Positions 47,056 through 62,200 are shown, numbered from the stretch's first letter. The stretch: 64,000 nt of DNA from Amblyornis subalaris (GCA_018881555.1 JACAXG010000051.1:4947546-5011545); one strand, 5' to 3'. Numbers and translations: made by a program. The notes: a model not told the origin generated them from the letters alone.

Positions 47056-50000
47056 GCCTTAAACATTCTTATGACATTAAAAATAATTTATATGTACAGT
47101 CCTTATGGCTCAGAGTTCATGCTAAAGTATTTCCATCCCATTAGGTGAAGTTGTTATACACAGTTCCCTTGCTTGTAATTGGTACATAGAATGTTAAACA
47201 GGCAGCCACAAATGCAGACAGCTCTTAAAACAAAGGTATTTTAATTATGGATATATATACAGAAGAAGCTGGTAGATGTAGGTAGACATCAAGAATTTCT
47301 ATGTGCTCTGTGTGTGTAGGCGCTGCTGCAATGGGACTATATGGGTAAGAAGATGAGGCTGTGTGCTGATGTGTTCAGATGACAACTTCACAAACCAAAA
47401 AAAATTGAAGAACTAATAATAATACCATTAAATTTAGAGTTTATGTGGAAGAAGGTTATGAATGTTGCTAAAATAAATCCTTGTTCTGCAATTTTAGCTG
47501 CCATCTCCATCTACATGCCCAAGACATCTGCAAAAGAAACATAAAGATCCTTGGATCATAATGTCCACTGATATATTGCAATTTCTATCATGTAATCATG
47601 TCTGCCTGATCATAATAAGCTCTGTTTAAGACCAAAAAAAATATAGATTCTTGCCGAACATTTCTGTTAGAATATTGTTACAAAATCTTATTCTTCTAGT
47701 GTTGCAAAATCTCATAAATTGTAGGCTGAGCTGAGTCACATCTAGGTTTTGCTCATTTGTTCCTGTGTCAGCATCGCCCTTTACCATACAATGTTATTTT
47801 GCTTGTTTTAGGCAATAGCTTTTTTTTTCTNGAACTTCCTTCTCTTCTATTTATTCTCCTGATGTATTTATAGGAAACAATAACATCCTCACACAATCTT
47901 GTTTTTGCTGGTTTTCCCTGCTAGGCTGAAGAACTTTGTTTTCTTTTTTCACTCATGCAAAATAGGTTCTACATCATACATGTCATTTTAATGCACCTTT
48001 TCACATCCCTTTAGAATCAACTTTATTGAGTTTTGGTGACTACATGCAGGATTTCAGACTAAGCCTCACCACTATTAATAGCATTAATACTCCAATACCT
48101 CACCACAGTTTTTGTCAGCAGGCAGGGGGCTGAGGGCTGTGATTTGAATATTTTTACTGTGAGAATGTCCCAGACTGACATAGTTGATGGATTTGATTCT
48201 AACCAACAACAAAAAGATATTTCAGTCATTCAAATAGCATTTGATATTGTAGCTTAAAAGAATTTCCATGCATAACTGTGAAATTTAATCTTTAATTAAC
48301 CTGTTTTCCTATTTGGGTACTTGTATACAAATGAGTTTTCTGAGTAAGCAGGGCATGGTTACTAGCATAGATTTATCAGACATCATTCACCACCTCCAAA
48401 GTGTTTTCTCTATTTTTCCCCTTATCTTACCTCCTCTCTGTGGTGAAGGAATTCCATCTTCTCTCATCTGTCTATCAAGTACACATTTATTGTATTTTCT
48501 TTACTTTTCTACAAGCTGAGTAAAAGTGAGACCAAAAGAAAAGGAGATGAGAGGACTGGCAGGTGAACGATGTGCCCAGTAGCAGGGATAAGGAAGAGAG
48601 GAAGACAACCTGGATAAGAAAAGGTTATGAAAGCAAGAACTCCTTTTTTTCTTACTTTCTCCCTATGAAACATGATGTTGTACTCTCCTCAGACTTTTGT
48701 AATGCTGTCTTTTCTGAGGGCCCAAAGTGTTCTAACACTCGAATAGAGTTGATGTAGGTATCCTGAAATGACAGAACATCAATACATAGCAACAGCAGTC
48801 ACTGTAATTATTACTAGCATCAATTAATTAGGGTTTATTAAATAGTATATTAGAGTTATAGTGCATTGATAATAGTCTTTTCTTTGTTTGCAACGTGGCA
48901 CAAGTCTTGTCTGTGGCTGTTGTTCACTAGTCTCTATTTTCTCTCTCCTTTTCTCCTTGTACACAGTACCTTCTCTCATGCATTAAATTCTGCTGCACCA
49001 TTGCACTTAAAACAGCCTTTTGTTTCCGGGTGGTTCATCCCAGATGATTCATCTGACTTTGCCATTAGTGCAGTTTCTCCCTGTTCTTGCCCATTGAATG
49101 TAGTGCAAACTGGTCACAGAGTATAAGCTTTCTTCAGTAGGCATCCTAAATTTGTCTGAGCTTTGTAAAAGACATTGTTCCCAGAGTCTTGTCAACTTAG
49201 CTGCTGTTATGTTACCCAGGGAATAAAGATGATTTTCTTATCCCTTTTCTACCATGTTAGAAGTGACTATATATATGTTTAAGAGAACAAGAACTCAGTA
49301 CAGTGTTTTTTGGTACTAAGTGAATTCCTCAGATTCATGCTAGTCAAATCAGATGCTGGTATTTGCTCTTTCCCTATGTTCATCAGTACTCCAGGACTGC
49401 CAAGAGACAAAATTTCTCTTGGGAATACCAATTTAACAGTTAGCTTTCTCCTTTTCTGCTCTTCCCCTCCAGGTATACCCTTGCAGTAACAATCAAGCAC
49501 TAGGAATAATTTACCCTGCAGGAAGAATGGACGGAAACATTTTCAGGCATGACACTACACTGGAGTGTTTTCAGCAGGAAAGGATACTTAATAAAAATTG
49601 CCAGTAATTACACATGAGGCCTGGAGAAAAACAGACTTGTGAACTATACTTGTGTCTCTAATTGGTCCTCAAGAGGTTTTTTGCCAAAATTGCTAGTAGT
49701 TGTAAGTTTCTTCTCTTGATATTACACAATATCATGTAATAGATTTTATTCTGAATAGTACTTTTATATATTGTCTTTTCAGTAGATTGGTAGCATTTCT
49801 CTAATTCAGAACTCTTTTATTTCTTTCATATTCCAGTCATATTCTCAAATTCATTGTTTCATGGAGGATTCAGCATTCTGAGCTATTTCTAGACCCCTAA
49901 AAGTAAAGCAAATACATCCCTATGACACCTGGCAGATATTATTTTCTGATTGCAGTTATAGCTATAAAGCATTTATCTATCAAGTGACTTGCCAAGGGTC

Positions 50001-53000
50001 ATATAGATAGTCTGCAGCAGGGCCAGGTCTCTTGGGTTCTGATCCAGTCATTTTACCAGAAGAAACATACTTCCTCCTNGCATGTCTGGCACAGCCTGTT
50101 ATTGTCAGGAAGATGAAGAATGGATAAATGTTACCTGTCGATGTCAAGGAATTAACTTTTCTTTTAATTAGACAAAATAATTTACCTCTGACTCTTAATG
50201 TAAAAGTTCATTAGTGAAACACATGAAGTGACATTGTTGTCTAACCTAGGTATAGAAGAATTATTTTGATATCAGTGAAATAACATTAAAAATTAATGAA
50301 AGATATAATTATTTGATATGGAAGGATAGTCACATTTTCCAAAATAAATTCAATTTTAGCCGACACTGAGATTGACAAATTTAAATACAGGAGGATTTAT
50401 TTTAGAAAAAAGAGAAAGGAGTATAGCTTAAGAGTATAATAGCTTTAGCAAATCGAACTATGCGGTTGCTACTGGTGTCTTCAATAATGGCATGCTATAT
50501 CATTCTTGAATGTGCAATACCAAGGTTTTTACTTAACACCCTGACTTTCCTGTAGTTCTGGTTCTCAAATGAAGTAAAATATAATGTAATGTTTGCTTTT
50601 TAAGGATAATATCTAAATGAAAACATCCATAGACAACTTGAAGAGTTATTAGCTAACCGTTAAATTGTAGGTTGGGTCTTTTTTGTTGGTTTGATTGGTT
50701 TTTATTATTATTATTTAATTATAATATTGTTGCTTCAAACTTAATTATGCTTTTCTTTGTCTGGTTATGAGATTAGATTTAAGAAAGGATTAATGGAACT
50801 AACTCTGCTAACAGAATCTATTCTGAGGAAAGCCACAAAGCACTTCTGCTTGCATTATTACTCTTCAATTTTCATTAAAGAGAAAATTGAGACATTTGAG
50901 ACAGGCAACTCTGTGTGCCCTAACTTCACTGTAGTTGAAAGAAGCATAATGAAATCCCAAGACTTGTAGCTAGAAGGAACTTACATGCTTCCTTTTCAAT
51001 GACCATACATAAAAGTCACAAAAGCCAACACATGTAGTTCATTAGGGCTGCAGCCAGAGCTCAGTGGGGCAGAGGAAGGACAAAGAAGAGAGAACACAGT
51101 TTTTACCTGCATGTTATAAGATGACTCGATTCTTTAGAACTTGAATGGACAGTAGGTATCAGACAGTAGAGATGTGCTTAACTAGAAAAGTCATTTTAAG
51201 TCTCAGTGGCTGGAAGCTGAAGGTAGACTAATTCAAACATGAAAAGGGCCCATTTGTCTAGGCATGAAGGTAATTAAGAATGACTTACTTTAAAACAGAG
51301 AAGTTATGGTAGGTTCTTTATTACCAGAAGGATTTGCTTCAAGCCTGTCTCTTTTTCAAAAGATGCACTCTCCAACACTGCTAGAGGTTGCTGTCGTGGT
51401 TCAGAAACTGGAAAGTGGAATGATATTATCTTCTCACACAGACAGCAAGATGAAATAATCTGCCTCTAAAACTAGAAATCTATAAAATTTTAAGATTGGT
51501 TCAATGTGGAAGAATTTCCTTATGGCAACTGTTGGAAACCGTGGTGTGGAGGGAAGATATTTGTTAAGCTTTTAAAGTTCTGGTATGGCAGATGGCATTT
51601 CTGTGTGGTAAAAGCGGTCTACTTGCACCAGAAGAAAGCATCTCTCAAAGCCATTCAATTTCTGCAAACTAGGTCATCCAGATATACTGCATCTGCACAA
51701 CTATGACCACTGTTCATCCAGCACACCTGGGTTGTTCTGGATTTAGACAGAATGCTGTCTGGTGCGCATATTTTATAGCTTGAAAATCTACCTGATATAT
51801 CCTTAATTATGCAAATACTCACTGTAGAATTAAGACATCTTCATATAAAATAAAATTTGAAAAACGTCATTGCTAAGTAGGTTATAAAAATGATTTTAAT
51901 GCCACAAAATTAAAAAGATGTGAAGCCAAGGTATATCTGGCTTTTGCAGTTCTTCGGATATTGGCTTGTTTGCAGGGACAAATAAGGCAACTTGCCTGGA
52001 GCTGAGATATTAATCCATCACAGTGAAAACCGAGGGCACACATTAAAGGTATTTAACTGTNTCATTTTTTGCTCTGCATCTGGAAATACTGCATTATAAT
52101 CTAGGCGGAAAATGTGGTCTACATCACTTCAAATGTTTAGTGACTAGTTAGGGCTTTGTCACGTGAGGAATCCCTGTGCAATTGTAATATAATTATACAG
52201 TTAAACACAGAGTCCCTGACAAACTAGTCACACAGTAAATCCGTTCTTCAGCATCACCCACAAATTTGCATAGGGAATTTAATTTCTGCTTACAAATAGG
52301 ATCAGTAGAAGGGACATCATGGTCATGGTGAGAAATATTCAGATTATATTTTTTCATAAATCTGATTAGAATTTACTACATTGTAGAGTTGCAATGATAC
52401 TTCCAATTAAAGACCCCAGAAAAAATAGCTGGCTGAGAATGTGTAACAGAGATCTTCCCTAGTAGTATTCGTAGATTTGACGTTTCACTTTTGGACACTT
52501 TCATAGCATTGTGTCTACTACAGTCTTTCAAGTATTCACTTGATACAATTTTCTGAAAATATTTCAGTGTGTAACTAGTAAAGTGTCACATCAGTATGTT
52601 TGATTCTGCTGACACTACTGTTTTCACTTCTTTTTTAAAGTACACATATTTTTCTTAAAATGGGTTTCTCATATAGTCTGAAAATAACAAATACTAATAA
52701 AATAAATTGAATATTTAGCTGATGATGTAATATAAATATTGTTAAAACCCATGAGTTATAGTCATTGTAGAAAAGGATCACTTGGACAGAACTAAAAATG
52801 ACTGAGTTTCACTTTTTCTTGTTAGAGACTAAAAGGAATGTTGACTACAGTTCCTGCATCAACATCACACAGAAGACATGGGCAAACATTATACTATTCT
52901 ATCATCCTTCAGTTTAAGCCTGTTCTTTCGGAAATGCCTTTAGAAGCTGGGCTGATTCATAGCTTCTAACTGTACCAATTTTATCCACAACATTCTGATC

Positions 53001-54016
53001 CAGTCACTTTATCTAAGAATTAGACTGATGCTCATTTTCTTTCAGAATTTCAGGAATTTCAGTGCATATCCCTTAAGTGCCTGCATTTGGGTGATGTTAG
53101 CATTGGTCCTGAGGGCTTAGCATATGTAGCTGTGAGATCCCTAATTGTTAATGATGACCTTTACTAGGAGTGGATGATTAATTACCTAGGGTAGTTAAGG
53201 TCATATTCTTAGACATAAAATTATTTAAATGTATTTTTAAGCCTCTACATGACCCAAGTTTTTCTGTCTTGATTAGACTGTGAATGAATCTAGATTTGAT
53301 GGATTTGTGTATTTTAGATTAGGTAGGGAAAATGATGAAGTTGAGCAGGCATTCCCAAAGTCCAACACACAAGTGAGTTTTAGCAATGGCCTAATTAACT
53401 AAATGAATTCTTGATTTGGCTTTCTGTCCCCAAATGTCCCTTGCATCATACATCAGTTGCCTATAATAGTACGTTTTGTTACTAGTTAGGGGTTTTNATG
53501 CTTCTTTAGTGTTCAGTAATTTGCCGGTACTTATGATCTGAAGGTTTCACCAGGCTAGAAAGACAAAAAGGCTAAATGGAGCTGAGTAAATCTTATTTTA
53601 TGTTCAGAAAATACATGCAAGCTCTCATTTTTTGATACACAGTAGAAACAAAAGAGTGGGATACACCTTCTCTTACATATCTCTAAGGCAGTTTCTCAGC
53701 AAGAAGTTTATCTGCAAAGTTTTTTCTCCATTTAAGTATCACATAGCAGGTTCTTCTCTCACTCCACTTGATTGAATTCACCATCTTTTCTGAAGGTTCC
53801 TGGACTNTTCCTAGTACATGCAAATTCTGAAAGCTCCACCAAGAAAATGGGTAATAAAATCTCTTCAATCAGGGTGGTTTCTGATCAGCCATATATATAC
53901 AGCCCATATTTTGGGAAATAGCTTCAGTTTTGAAAGCTCTGAACAATAATGTGTTCTCAATGAATGGCAGCCAGCAGTCTCAAGGACAATGGCACTTGGG
54001 ACAAGGCAACCCTGGT

Positions 54017-54732
54017 GGTGTGTATAGATTAGGAAATGAGAGGCTGGAGAGAGTGCTGCGGAAAGGGACCTGGGGGTCTTGGTCAACGACAAGTTGAATG
54101 TGANTCAACAGTGCCCTGGCAGCCAGGATGGCCAACTGAGGGGCATCACAGACAGCATCGCCAGCCAGGCAAGGGAGGGGATTGTCTCTCTCTGCTCTGC
54201 ACTGGGGCGGCCTCGCCTTGGATATTGTGTGCAATTTGGGGTGCCACAACATAAAAAGGATGTTAAGCTATTGGAGAGTGTCCAAAGGAGGGCAACAAAG
54301 ATGGTGAAGGGCCTTAAGGGGAAGCCGTATGAGGATAGGCTGAGGTCACTTGGTCTGTTCAGCCTGGAGAAGAGGAGACTGAGGGGAGACCTCATTGCAG
54401 TTACAACTTCCTTGTGAGGGGAAGAGGAGGGGCAGGTACTGATCTCTTCTCTGTATTGCCCAGGGACAGGACCCAAGAGAATGGCCTGAGGCTGTGTCAG
54501 GTGAGGTTTAGGTTGGATATTAGAATAAGGTTCTTCTCCCAGAGGGTGGTTGGGCACTGTAACAGGCTCCCCAGGGAAGTGGTCACAGCACCAAGTCTGA
54601 CAGAGTTTGAGAAGCATTTGGACAACACTGGCAGGCACATGGTAGGATCCTTGGGGCTGTCCTNTGGAGGGTCAGGAGTTGGACTTGATAATCGTGCTGG
54701 GTGCCTCCCAATTCAGCATATTCTATGACTGT
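54017..54732 (+). mobile_element. CR1 3' portion, relatively young copy
   Basis: The best-preserved CR1 in the window. Words include GAAAGGGACCTGGGGGTCTT, GTGCCCTGGCAGCCAGGATG, GAGAAGAGGAGACTGAGGGG and GGCTCCCCAGGGAAGTGGTC, with the tail CCAATTCAGCATATTCTATG. The frame 54079-54417 encodes the C-terminal ORF2 region ([37 protein letters not shown]) and stops at 54415. The second part, 54414-54728, continues in another frame (RFRLDIRIRFFSQRVVGHCN). It is strongly 5'-truncated, at about 0.7 kb of some 4.5 kb. Its tail resembles the fragment at 6275-6425, so both probably belong to the same subfamily. Confidence 0.95.
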
Positions 54733-57700
54733 AAGACCTTCATTTCAGCTTGACCCATCTTTTCAGCAGAATCCAATACAGTGACTGTCACTATAGGCCA
54801 TCTAAACCCGAAAGTGAAAAAAAGTATTTTACAGAATACATATGGTACAAATCAAACTTTCATAACAGCATGCTTTTTCTGACAGAAAATTTTCATATTT
54901 GCAACAAAAATTGATTTGGTGAACACTGAAATTTCCCTGCAAATTTTTGTCTTTGTGACTGATTTTCTTTCTTTCCTTTTTCTCTGGGAATTTTTGTGTT
55001 TCTATTTAGAAATCTGAGTCAGTCAGAGACTGTTGCTTTTTGTTCAACTGGAGAACTGTTTTACTGCTGCAGCCATTCCATTCTCAGCTGTTACAGTTAG
55101 ATCCCTAATCTTGTATCCCCCTGCTATTTCTTTCTGTAATCTTCAGGAATTTGGCTTAATTTTTACCTAGATGTGTTCTACTTACCATACATTTTATTTA
55201 CATCTGTACCACATAAATCATCTCTGAAGCTTTTTCCAGGTCAGGATTCTGATTTATTTCCAGGATTGTGAAACATTTAAACATTTTCCACAAAAACTTA
55301 TATAATTTCAATGGTAGCTGCTCTCAACTTTCCTCCCACAAAAGAACATGAGTTTTCAATTTTGGATTGCAATGTTTCTGCAAAATCCTTTGTTCTTCTT
55401 CAACAACTTCACAGAAGAGGTTTCCTGGGGTCCCTGTTGCACGCTGACACATGAGGTGTGCCAGGATGACATTTTGTACTCTCTCATTGGTTGCTTTTCC
55501 ATAAGCTGTCAAAAGAAATGCGATATGCTGATTCCAAAGCCTTTGATGCTGTCCTAAAATGATGGCCAGCTGAGCCCTTCAAATCTAATTGAATTTTGCA
55601 TCCATCTCATTTTACCATTGGTGCTCAGGGCAGAAGCAAATTATCCAGATTCCCAGAATCTTCCAGGGCAGCTGAAATATTTTGGGTTAGAATTTCCACC
55701 TTCACTGATATACAGTCCCTAGAGATGTAAAAAATCCATTCATTTGTTAGCAGAGCTGGCTGGAAAATAGTAGGTGATTTTGGTGAAAAAACTACATCAT
55801 TAAAGTTTGTTTTTTTTCACAAATGGGAATAAAAAACAAATAAAACAAAATTGGTGGGGGGAAGTGTGATGGGATTTCAGGATCTGAAGCTTTCAAGATG
55901 TAACTGAGCTAGAAAGGAATTTTTTGGCTTTCTAGATGCCCTTATAGAAGGTTTTTGTTAACTGACAGAATTAGCATTGACTGAAGCTTGCCAGTACAGC
56001 TGCAAAAAGACAGGTCTCTGCCCAAACTGCTCTTCATACCCTAGATCTGGGAACCATTCAACCTTTCTAATCCCAGGGGAATAAAGACACGACTGCACTG
56101 TGGACTAAAGTACAGAGAAGCTTGGATCCAGCCAGCCTCAGCACAGGATTGCCATGTGACCTCAATGCAGGGCCATGCCTACAGCACCACCTTCAGCTAT
56201 GCCAGGGTACCCCAGCGCACACAGACAAACTACGTGCCATCATTATCCCAGCATAAGGAGTCATTCCTCAATGTAGACATGACCAAACAATCAAGGTACC
56301 AAGGACTCAGAAAGTTTTTGTCAACTTCACTGACCGAAATTGGAAGTTAAAACTGTTCATGATAAAAGACTGCTTGCTGTGGATGTGTGTTTAGTAATAT
56401 AATTTTGGATGAATAACTCATATTTAAGACCTTGATTTATAAAAGAATAATGATTTTCTGAAATCACTGACCAATTAGTGGGCAAGCAAAAGCAGAATGA
56501 CAAACTGTTTACAAGGTTACATCAAAGCCAGCCTTTAAACTTCTATTCATTGCCAGTGCCACATATGATTTTGAATTTATTTGTAAAGCTGTGTAATTAA
56601 ATCTATTAAAGAGATGGGAAAACTGATGATGTATCCAAAGAAAACTTGAATTTTAACAAAGGCTTTTGGAAATTGGGAAAAAGTAACAAATACTGTACTT
56701 CATAATAGAATAGAGAACGTTTTTCTTGGTGTTTGGAAAACAACCTCAGGAGTCAGAATATGCCTAGTTATAGCTCTGGCTTCAAATTTTTCGGCATTTA
56801 AGCCAATTACAGCAACATTTTAAAGTCTGGATGTTTAAATATAGCTAACATATTAAGCAGAGAGTTCAATGAGGAGTAAATTACTTCAGCTTCTTTGGGA
56901 ATCAAGTCCACTGATTTAGGAAGATAAATGTGAATACTCAGCTTAATAAAATTAGGCATAGTGATTTGACAGTGCTGGCCTAATCAGCACCGTATTTCAT
57001 TTTATCTACCTGTGGAACAGGAGTACTAATATGAATGAAGATTATTCAGTAGCATCTGTAAGCCACCCTCAGACCAGGTGTACATATACAAATGCGAAGC
57101 ATTATTAACATCTATAATCTGAAAGTTTGTTGTTGGACAGACTCCTTATTTAAACTTTTGCTGCAAGAATGCAGTCGTATCCTGTGAGAGGCCTTTTTAT
57201 TATGGTAAAATTATTATCCTTCTGAAATACATTATTTAAATATACTAGTGGTAGTCAATATTCGATACAGAGGGAAATGCTAAGTATACTATTCAACAGC
57301 TATTCACCCTGTACCAGAGACAATAATTAGTGGTATGATCAGGTAGAAAACTGCTGTAATGAAGAATTCACTAATATAGTGTGATTAACTCCCTCAGAAA
57401 GTTACTGTACTTTTTAAGAATCACACTCTCTCTGTTACTAGCTGCCAAACAGTTATTTTGGTAGTGTATTGTCAATGAATACTCTCAAAAGTACCCTTCA
57501 GTGGGTAATAAAAAACTGAAATAGCAATTCTCTCATTGAGTAATGATTGCTCTGGATAGACCCGGTAGCATAGTATAATACAAACACAGAACTACATGAT
57601 TTATTTATAGACCCTTGGTTATAATGGCTCACTGGCTACTCCAGTGGTTTGTGGGCTACTTGACACGGGTTTTTTTAATAGAAATTTACCACAGAAAAGA

Positions 57701-59193
57701 GTAAAGGCCATCCTCTGATACAAATCCTATGAGATTTTTACAAACTTGAAATTTAAAAATGGCTTACTTTTAAATCCCCTAATGATGTTTCTGCTCTCAA
57801 GTCAGATATCATACAGACAAAAATGTGGAACAAAAGGTTGTTATTCTGGTCCCATTGAGACATGCCAAAGGTTGGAAAGAACATGCTAAGTATTCTTGAT
57901 TCTTGGTTACTCAGGGAATGATGTTTCCCAATGGCATGAAAAAGAAGCCACCGGGATTATCTGTAACATAAAGAAAAACAAGAGTTCTGGCAAATTACAG
58001 GTACAGTATGTGATGACATTCATCAGACTCATCAGGGAACTGACAGGAATCAGGCTTTCTCAGTGAGCAACAAGCAAANAGCAAATTAAATTCTAGTTGC
58101 TCTGTCTCCTATGGTGTGATGGTACATTTAAAAAATAAGAACTTAGACGTCCACTTATTCCATTTTATTCTTTGCATTACTTAGTGTAAAGCCTAACTTG
58201 GTGCACTGGTTCTGTGCTGTGTGACATAAATATACACTGTGATGTACCAATCTAGCTCTGACAAACTTTACAGGAAAAAAAAGAGCACCAGTAAACATAG
58301 GAAAGAAAACTATGAATGATGAGGGAAGCCAGATAACCTTGAAATCCAATGTAGTTAATTTTCAATGACTTGAAGGTTCTACTTTCAGTCTAGCCATATA
58401 AATTCAGATTTACTAAAAGCTGAACCAAATTTTCTGAAGTACCTTACTTCTGTTTGGAATTCTAGTCAGTGTGCCTTCTGGTGAAGATTCATTTCTCCTA
58501 ACTTTTGACACAACACAGAGATATGTAAATTAGGACCTAACCCTCCTCATGTTGCTGGTTACAAAGAACAAAAAAACAGCGATACCTCCAGAAGCATTAC
58601 AAATCCTAAATGGCCAGAGTTGAGGAAGAGCCAAGAAGATGAGGCTCCAAACCTGAGGACACCAACACCTCTGAACTGAATGGGCTTCGAGGCTGGTTTG
58701 GGTAAATGATGTGTAGAAGATGTAACAGACTGGATTTTCTGGGCAAAAAAATTGAGATTTTAAAATATGTGAATATTTATGTTGTAAAGGACTGAGCATT
58801 CTACCACTGCAAATAGTGCTGCAAGATTTGATCAGATGAACGACTAACAATGAAAGAAATGGTAGGTTATTGACTATGGATTTTATTTAGAAGTTAAGCA
58901 TACTAGCAGTTTGAATATATGAATTTTTCTGCAATAGGAATAACTTATAAGCAGAGTGCTTCCTAGAAGGCTGACTCAAGCAAAACCATTTTTTTTTACT
59001 TTCCTGAAAACTAAGGCTGGATTGTTGTTTCTGAAATGAACATTTAAAAAAAAATCTTGATTTTAAATGTCTGAAAATTTTATAAGTAACTATTTAATAA
59101 AATGTGAACTGTTCACGTAACTCTTCTTCCTCAAATGAATTTGGATTAACTATAAAAATTCTTTTTGTTATGCATTTTTAAAACATATTTCAT
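54733..59193. other. Unannotated AT-rich DNA
   Basis: About 4.5 kb with no recognised repeat or gene. A 64-codon frame at 56156-56350 and a 106-codon minus frame at 58530-58850 have no family resemblance. Confidence 0.5.
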
Positions 59194-59240
59194 AATCATA
59201 GAGTCATGGAATCATAGAATGATTTGGTTAATGATCCTGA
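59194..59240 (-). mobile_element. CR1 tail remnant
   Basis: AATCATAGAGTCATGGAATC and ATAGAATGATTTGG are the reverse-complemented CR1 3' tail repeats and the first bases of the CR1 end. The similarity then stops abruptly, so this is an extremely truncated minus-strand copy. Confidence 0.7.
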
Positions 59241-62200
59241 AAGAATGTTGAAATGTCACAAAAAATCTTTTCAACTCTTGAGTGGGAAATGGTTTTTCCA
59301 TTTCATTTTTTCCAGAACAGTTTTTCGTTTTTCAACCATTTTAACATATCAAAACATTGCAAAGTTAGGAAGTACTCAGAATTACACAGAAGCAGGCACC
59401 TGACAGAACATTGCCACAGCAACATTCTGCAACTACAAAATGAGAGCTCTTTTCCTCCAGAAACACGCAGGGACCTGTTACCACATCTCCCTCCACAGTC
59501 TATTAGAGATTGTGCTTTTCATCAGAAGCAGATGTCTACATTGCACAAAGCAATTTGAATGCTTTTTTTATTTCTTCTCCTTCCAGCTTCTCTTTACAAT
59601 GCTGAAGCTTTAAAAATTGCCCCNGTGTAATGTAAAATCTGTAGGAGTTTATTCCAGCTTTTGTAAATCTTCTCTGGGATTTGTAGTACATTTTGCATTT
59701 TTCTTGTGCTCCTGTTACTGACTGCTTTCTGTTTCTGGCAGGAAACCATCATTTTTTTGAGTAATTATACTATCTTTTTATGTGTACGATGATAAGCTTT
59801 AATACATTTACCATCAGTTTCTTCTCCCTCCCCTATGAATCCATAACAATCCTCTCTCTGCTGCCTGATAAAATGAAGACTTAATGTAAAAAGCTCCATC
59901 ATAGATATAAGGGAAAAGGATTGTTTGCTCTAGGAGCAAAGCAGAAAGTCTCAGTATAGCAGTGGCACTGGAAAAAAATGTGCAAGCTGTAAATTTTAAT
60001 GAGGAGCATGTTTTACAGAAAGAAAAGTCTTTACTTTTTATTTGTAGATGGTAGCTTGTGTAGAGCCTTCATTTTGCAATGTAAAACTGACTGAAAGGAC
60101 CCCTTCTGCAATGAGAAATCAAAATCTATTCTCTTTTAAGGAGTTTTCTTTTATGTATGGACCACCAAGAAAGAAACTTCCAAACAAGGCTTCTCTGTTC
60201 CTGCCGAGGTTTGAATTGAAATCTCTCCTCACATTTCCTGAGCTGCAGGTGAGATATCAGCCTCTCACTCTGTCGGCCTTAGAGATCAGCATGGAACTGG
60301 CTTAAGGTGGCTTGATATAGATTTGCTATTTGCAAATTAAAATGCTTCATCTCTGAAAAGGATCCAAAATAGAATATAGTTCTTTATTAAATGTGGCTCT
60401 AAAGTTTTTTAATGGTTCTTACCTCAGAGGGTCTTTCAAGAGTTGTCTTTTCAGACCTATTATATAGCCCTAATTATTTTAGGCATTAGAGCATGTATGT
60501 GAAACTATTGGGGTAGCTTATGCAAACTTAGGTTTTTAGGGCTGAGAACTTTTATGACCAGATATGTAAGACCTATGAGATTTTTTCCCCATAGAAAATA
60601 GTTTAGAAGTAGTAACTTGAGGAACAAGCAGCTAAAACCCATATTTTACCACTATCAGATTAAGATAGAGGGGCTAGATCACGCATGATTATCTTTACAT
60701 TATTGGCGCGTCAACTACATTCATCTGCCCCTGACCTGTGCATTTAATTCAGTCTGCAGAAGTCAAGACCTTTCCTGAAATGTAAAACAGTTAGATGAAA
60801 TATCTACCCCAGAAGGCTATTTTGCAACTAGCATTTCTTCAAAACTTTTACTCCCTCTTTTTCAAACCTAATTCCTTTATTCCTTCTATTATTTTTATTC
60901 AGGATTTACATATGTTTTCTGTGTACTATTATAGCACATGAATTGGCCATGTCGTATCTTCACAATCAACAAGCTGTTGAGTAGAATTCTTGTTGTCTGT
61001 TACCGTGAAAGGCTAATCTCTTTGCGGTGGCTTTCTTGAACTCCTGTTTTCTCCGCTAATGTCTGGAGGTCAGTATCATTCATCTGTAGGCTTTGCACTT
61101 TTAAAAATGACAGACTGTGATAAGACAGGAGCTGCTCTCTGTTTCCAGTGGGCGATTCTTTCTGACAGGGCATTCCCCTGACAGTGAAATCCTGCTAGAA
61201 CATTTCAGATCAAAATGACTTCTAATACTTTAAAATTTTCTAAACTTAAAACAAGGTATGAATATTTGGAATGAGGTTCTGCTGTTATCATAGTGAAGAG
61301 TANCTTAGAGGACAAAACTTTGATACTGCAGCATGATTCTACTAAGAATAAGATATTGGCCCTTCAAGAGGTAGTTCAAATGGAATTCAAGCAAGATAAA
61401 GCAGTGATATGAGAGAAAATCAAGTTCCATTCTTCTTGTTATAATCATGAAAAAAAAAATTGGGTCCTGTGTATAAGTACTTTAAGTAGTCCAGATCCTT
61501 TCCAAAGCTGGGATAAAACTACAAGGCTAGGTGGACTCTCCTTTGACCTGTGACACGGCTTCAAAGTTCTTGTATATTTAAAAATATGCAAGCTCACATC
61601 AGTAAGCTTGTCCTGTACCATTCAAACTGGTGAAGCTTGATTTCCCAATTTTTTACCCGAAGGAGATAAAGTTGCCTTATAGTCTGTACTAAATGGAGCA
61701 GATGTTCAGAGGACCTTTTGGGGCTTCCAGTTAAAACTGAAATGGCCTACTTTGCAGTCTTGTGTTTCTGTGAGATTGAAGTAGTAAGTCTCATTGGATC
61801 TCTGTGACGCACCATGTATTACAGAGGATGTGTGCTGGGACATTGCTCTTCTACCTATGTGTAAGTCAGAGAGTTTCATTAGGCGGAGCAAGTAAGCCTA
61901 AGAGACCTCTGTTAGCCACAGATTGGAGAAAAGGGGATGATGAGAGGAATCAGTGAAGGCTTGGAGGCATCTGCTGCTGTTTCCTACATTGGCCTGGGGG
62001 CATTTCCGTGAAAAAACAAGGCATATCATAAATGGCATGATACTCCAAGTATTTAGAGTATTTGCTCTAAAAAGGAAAAAAGAGGCTGCTTAAGGAGCTG
62101 ACAGAAAAAGTTTAAGTCTGTGTATGATGCGTGCTGTAGATAAGAGAATTGAAAGACAGTGGAGGTTGTTAGCAAAGCAGTGTATGTGGGAAAAAGAAGC

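Larger units (their letters stand above)
41351..54016. other. Long stretch without recognised genes or repeats
   Basis: About 12.7 kb with no CR1, LTR or gene that I can support. The longest frames are a mutually antisense pair at 46028-46407 (116 codons plus, 123 codons minus), which are coincidental by my reading. Local structures are entered separately. Confidence 0.5.

Noticed and set aside
59253..59558. 101-codon plus-strand frame after the CR1 tail remnant
   Set aside because: Phe/His/Ser-rich, no domain, and no promoter or exon context.
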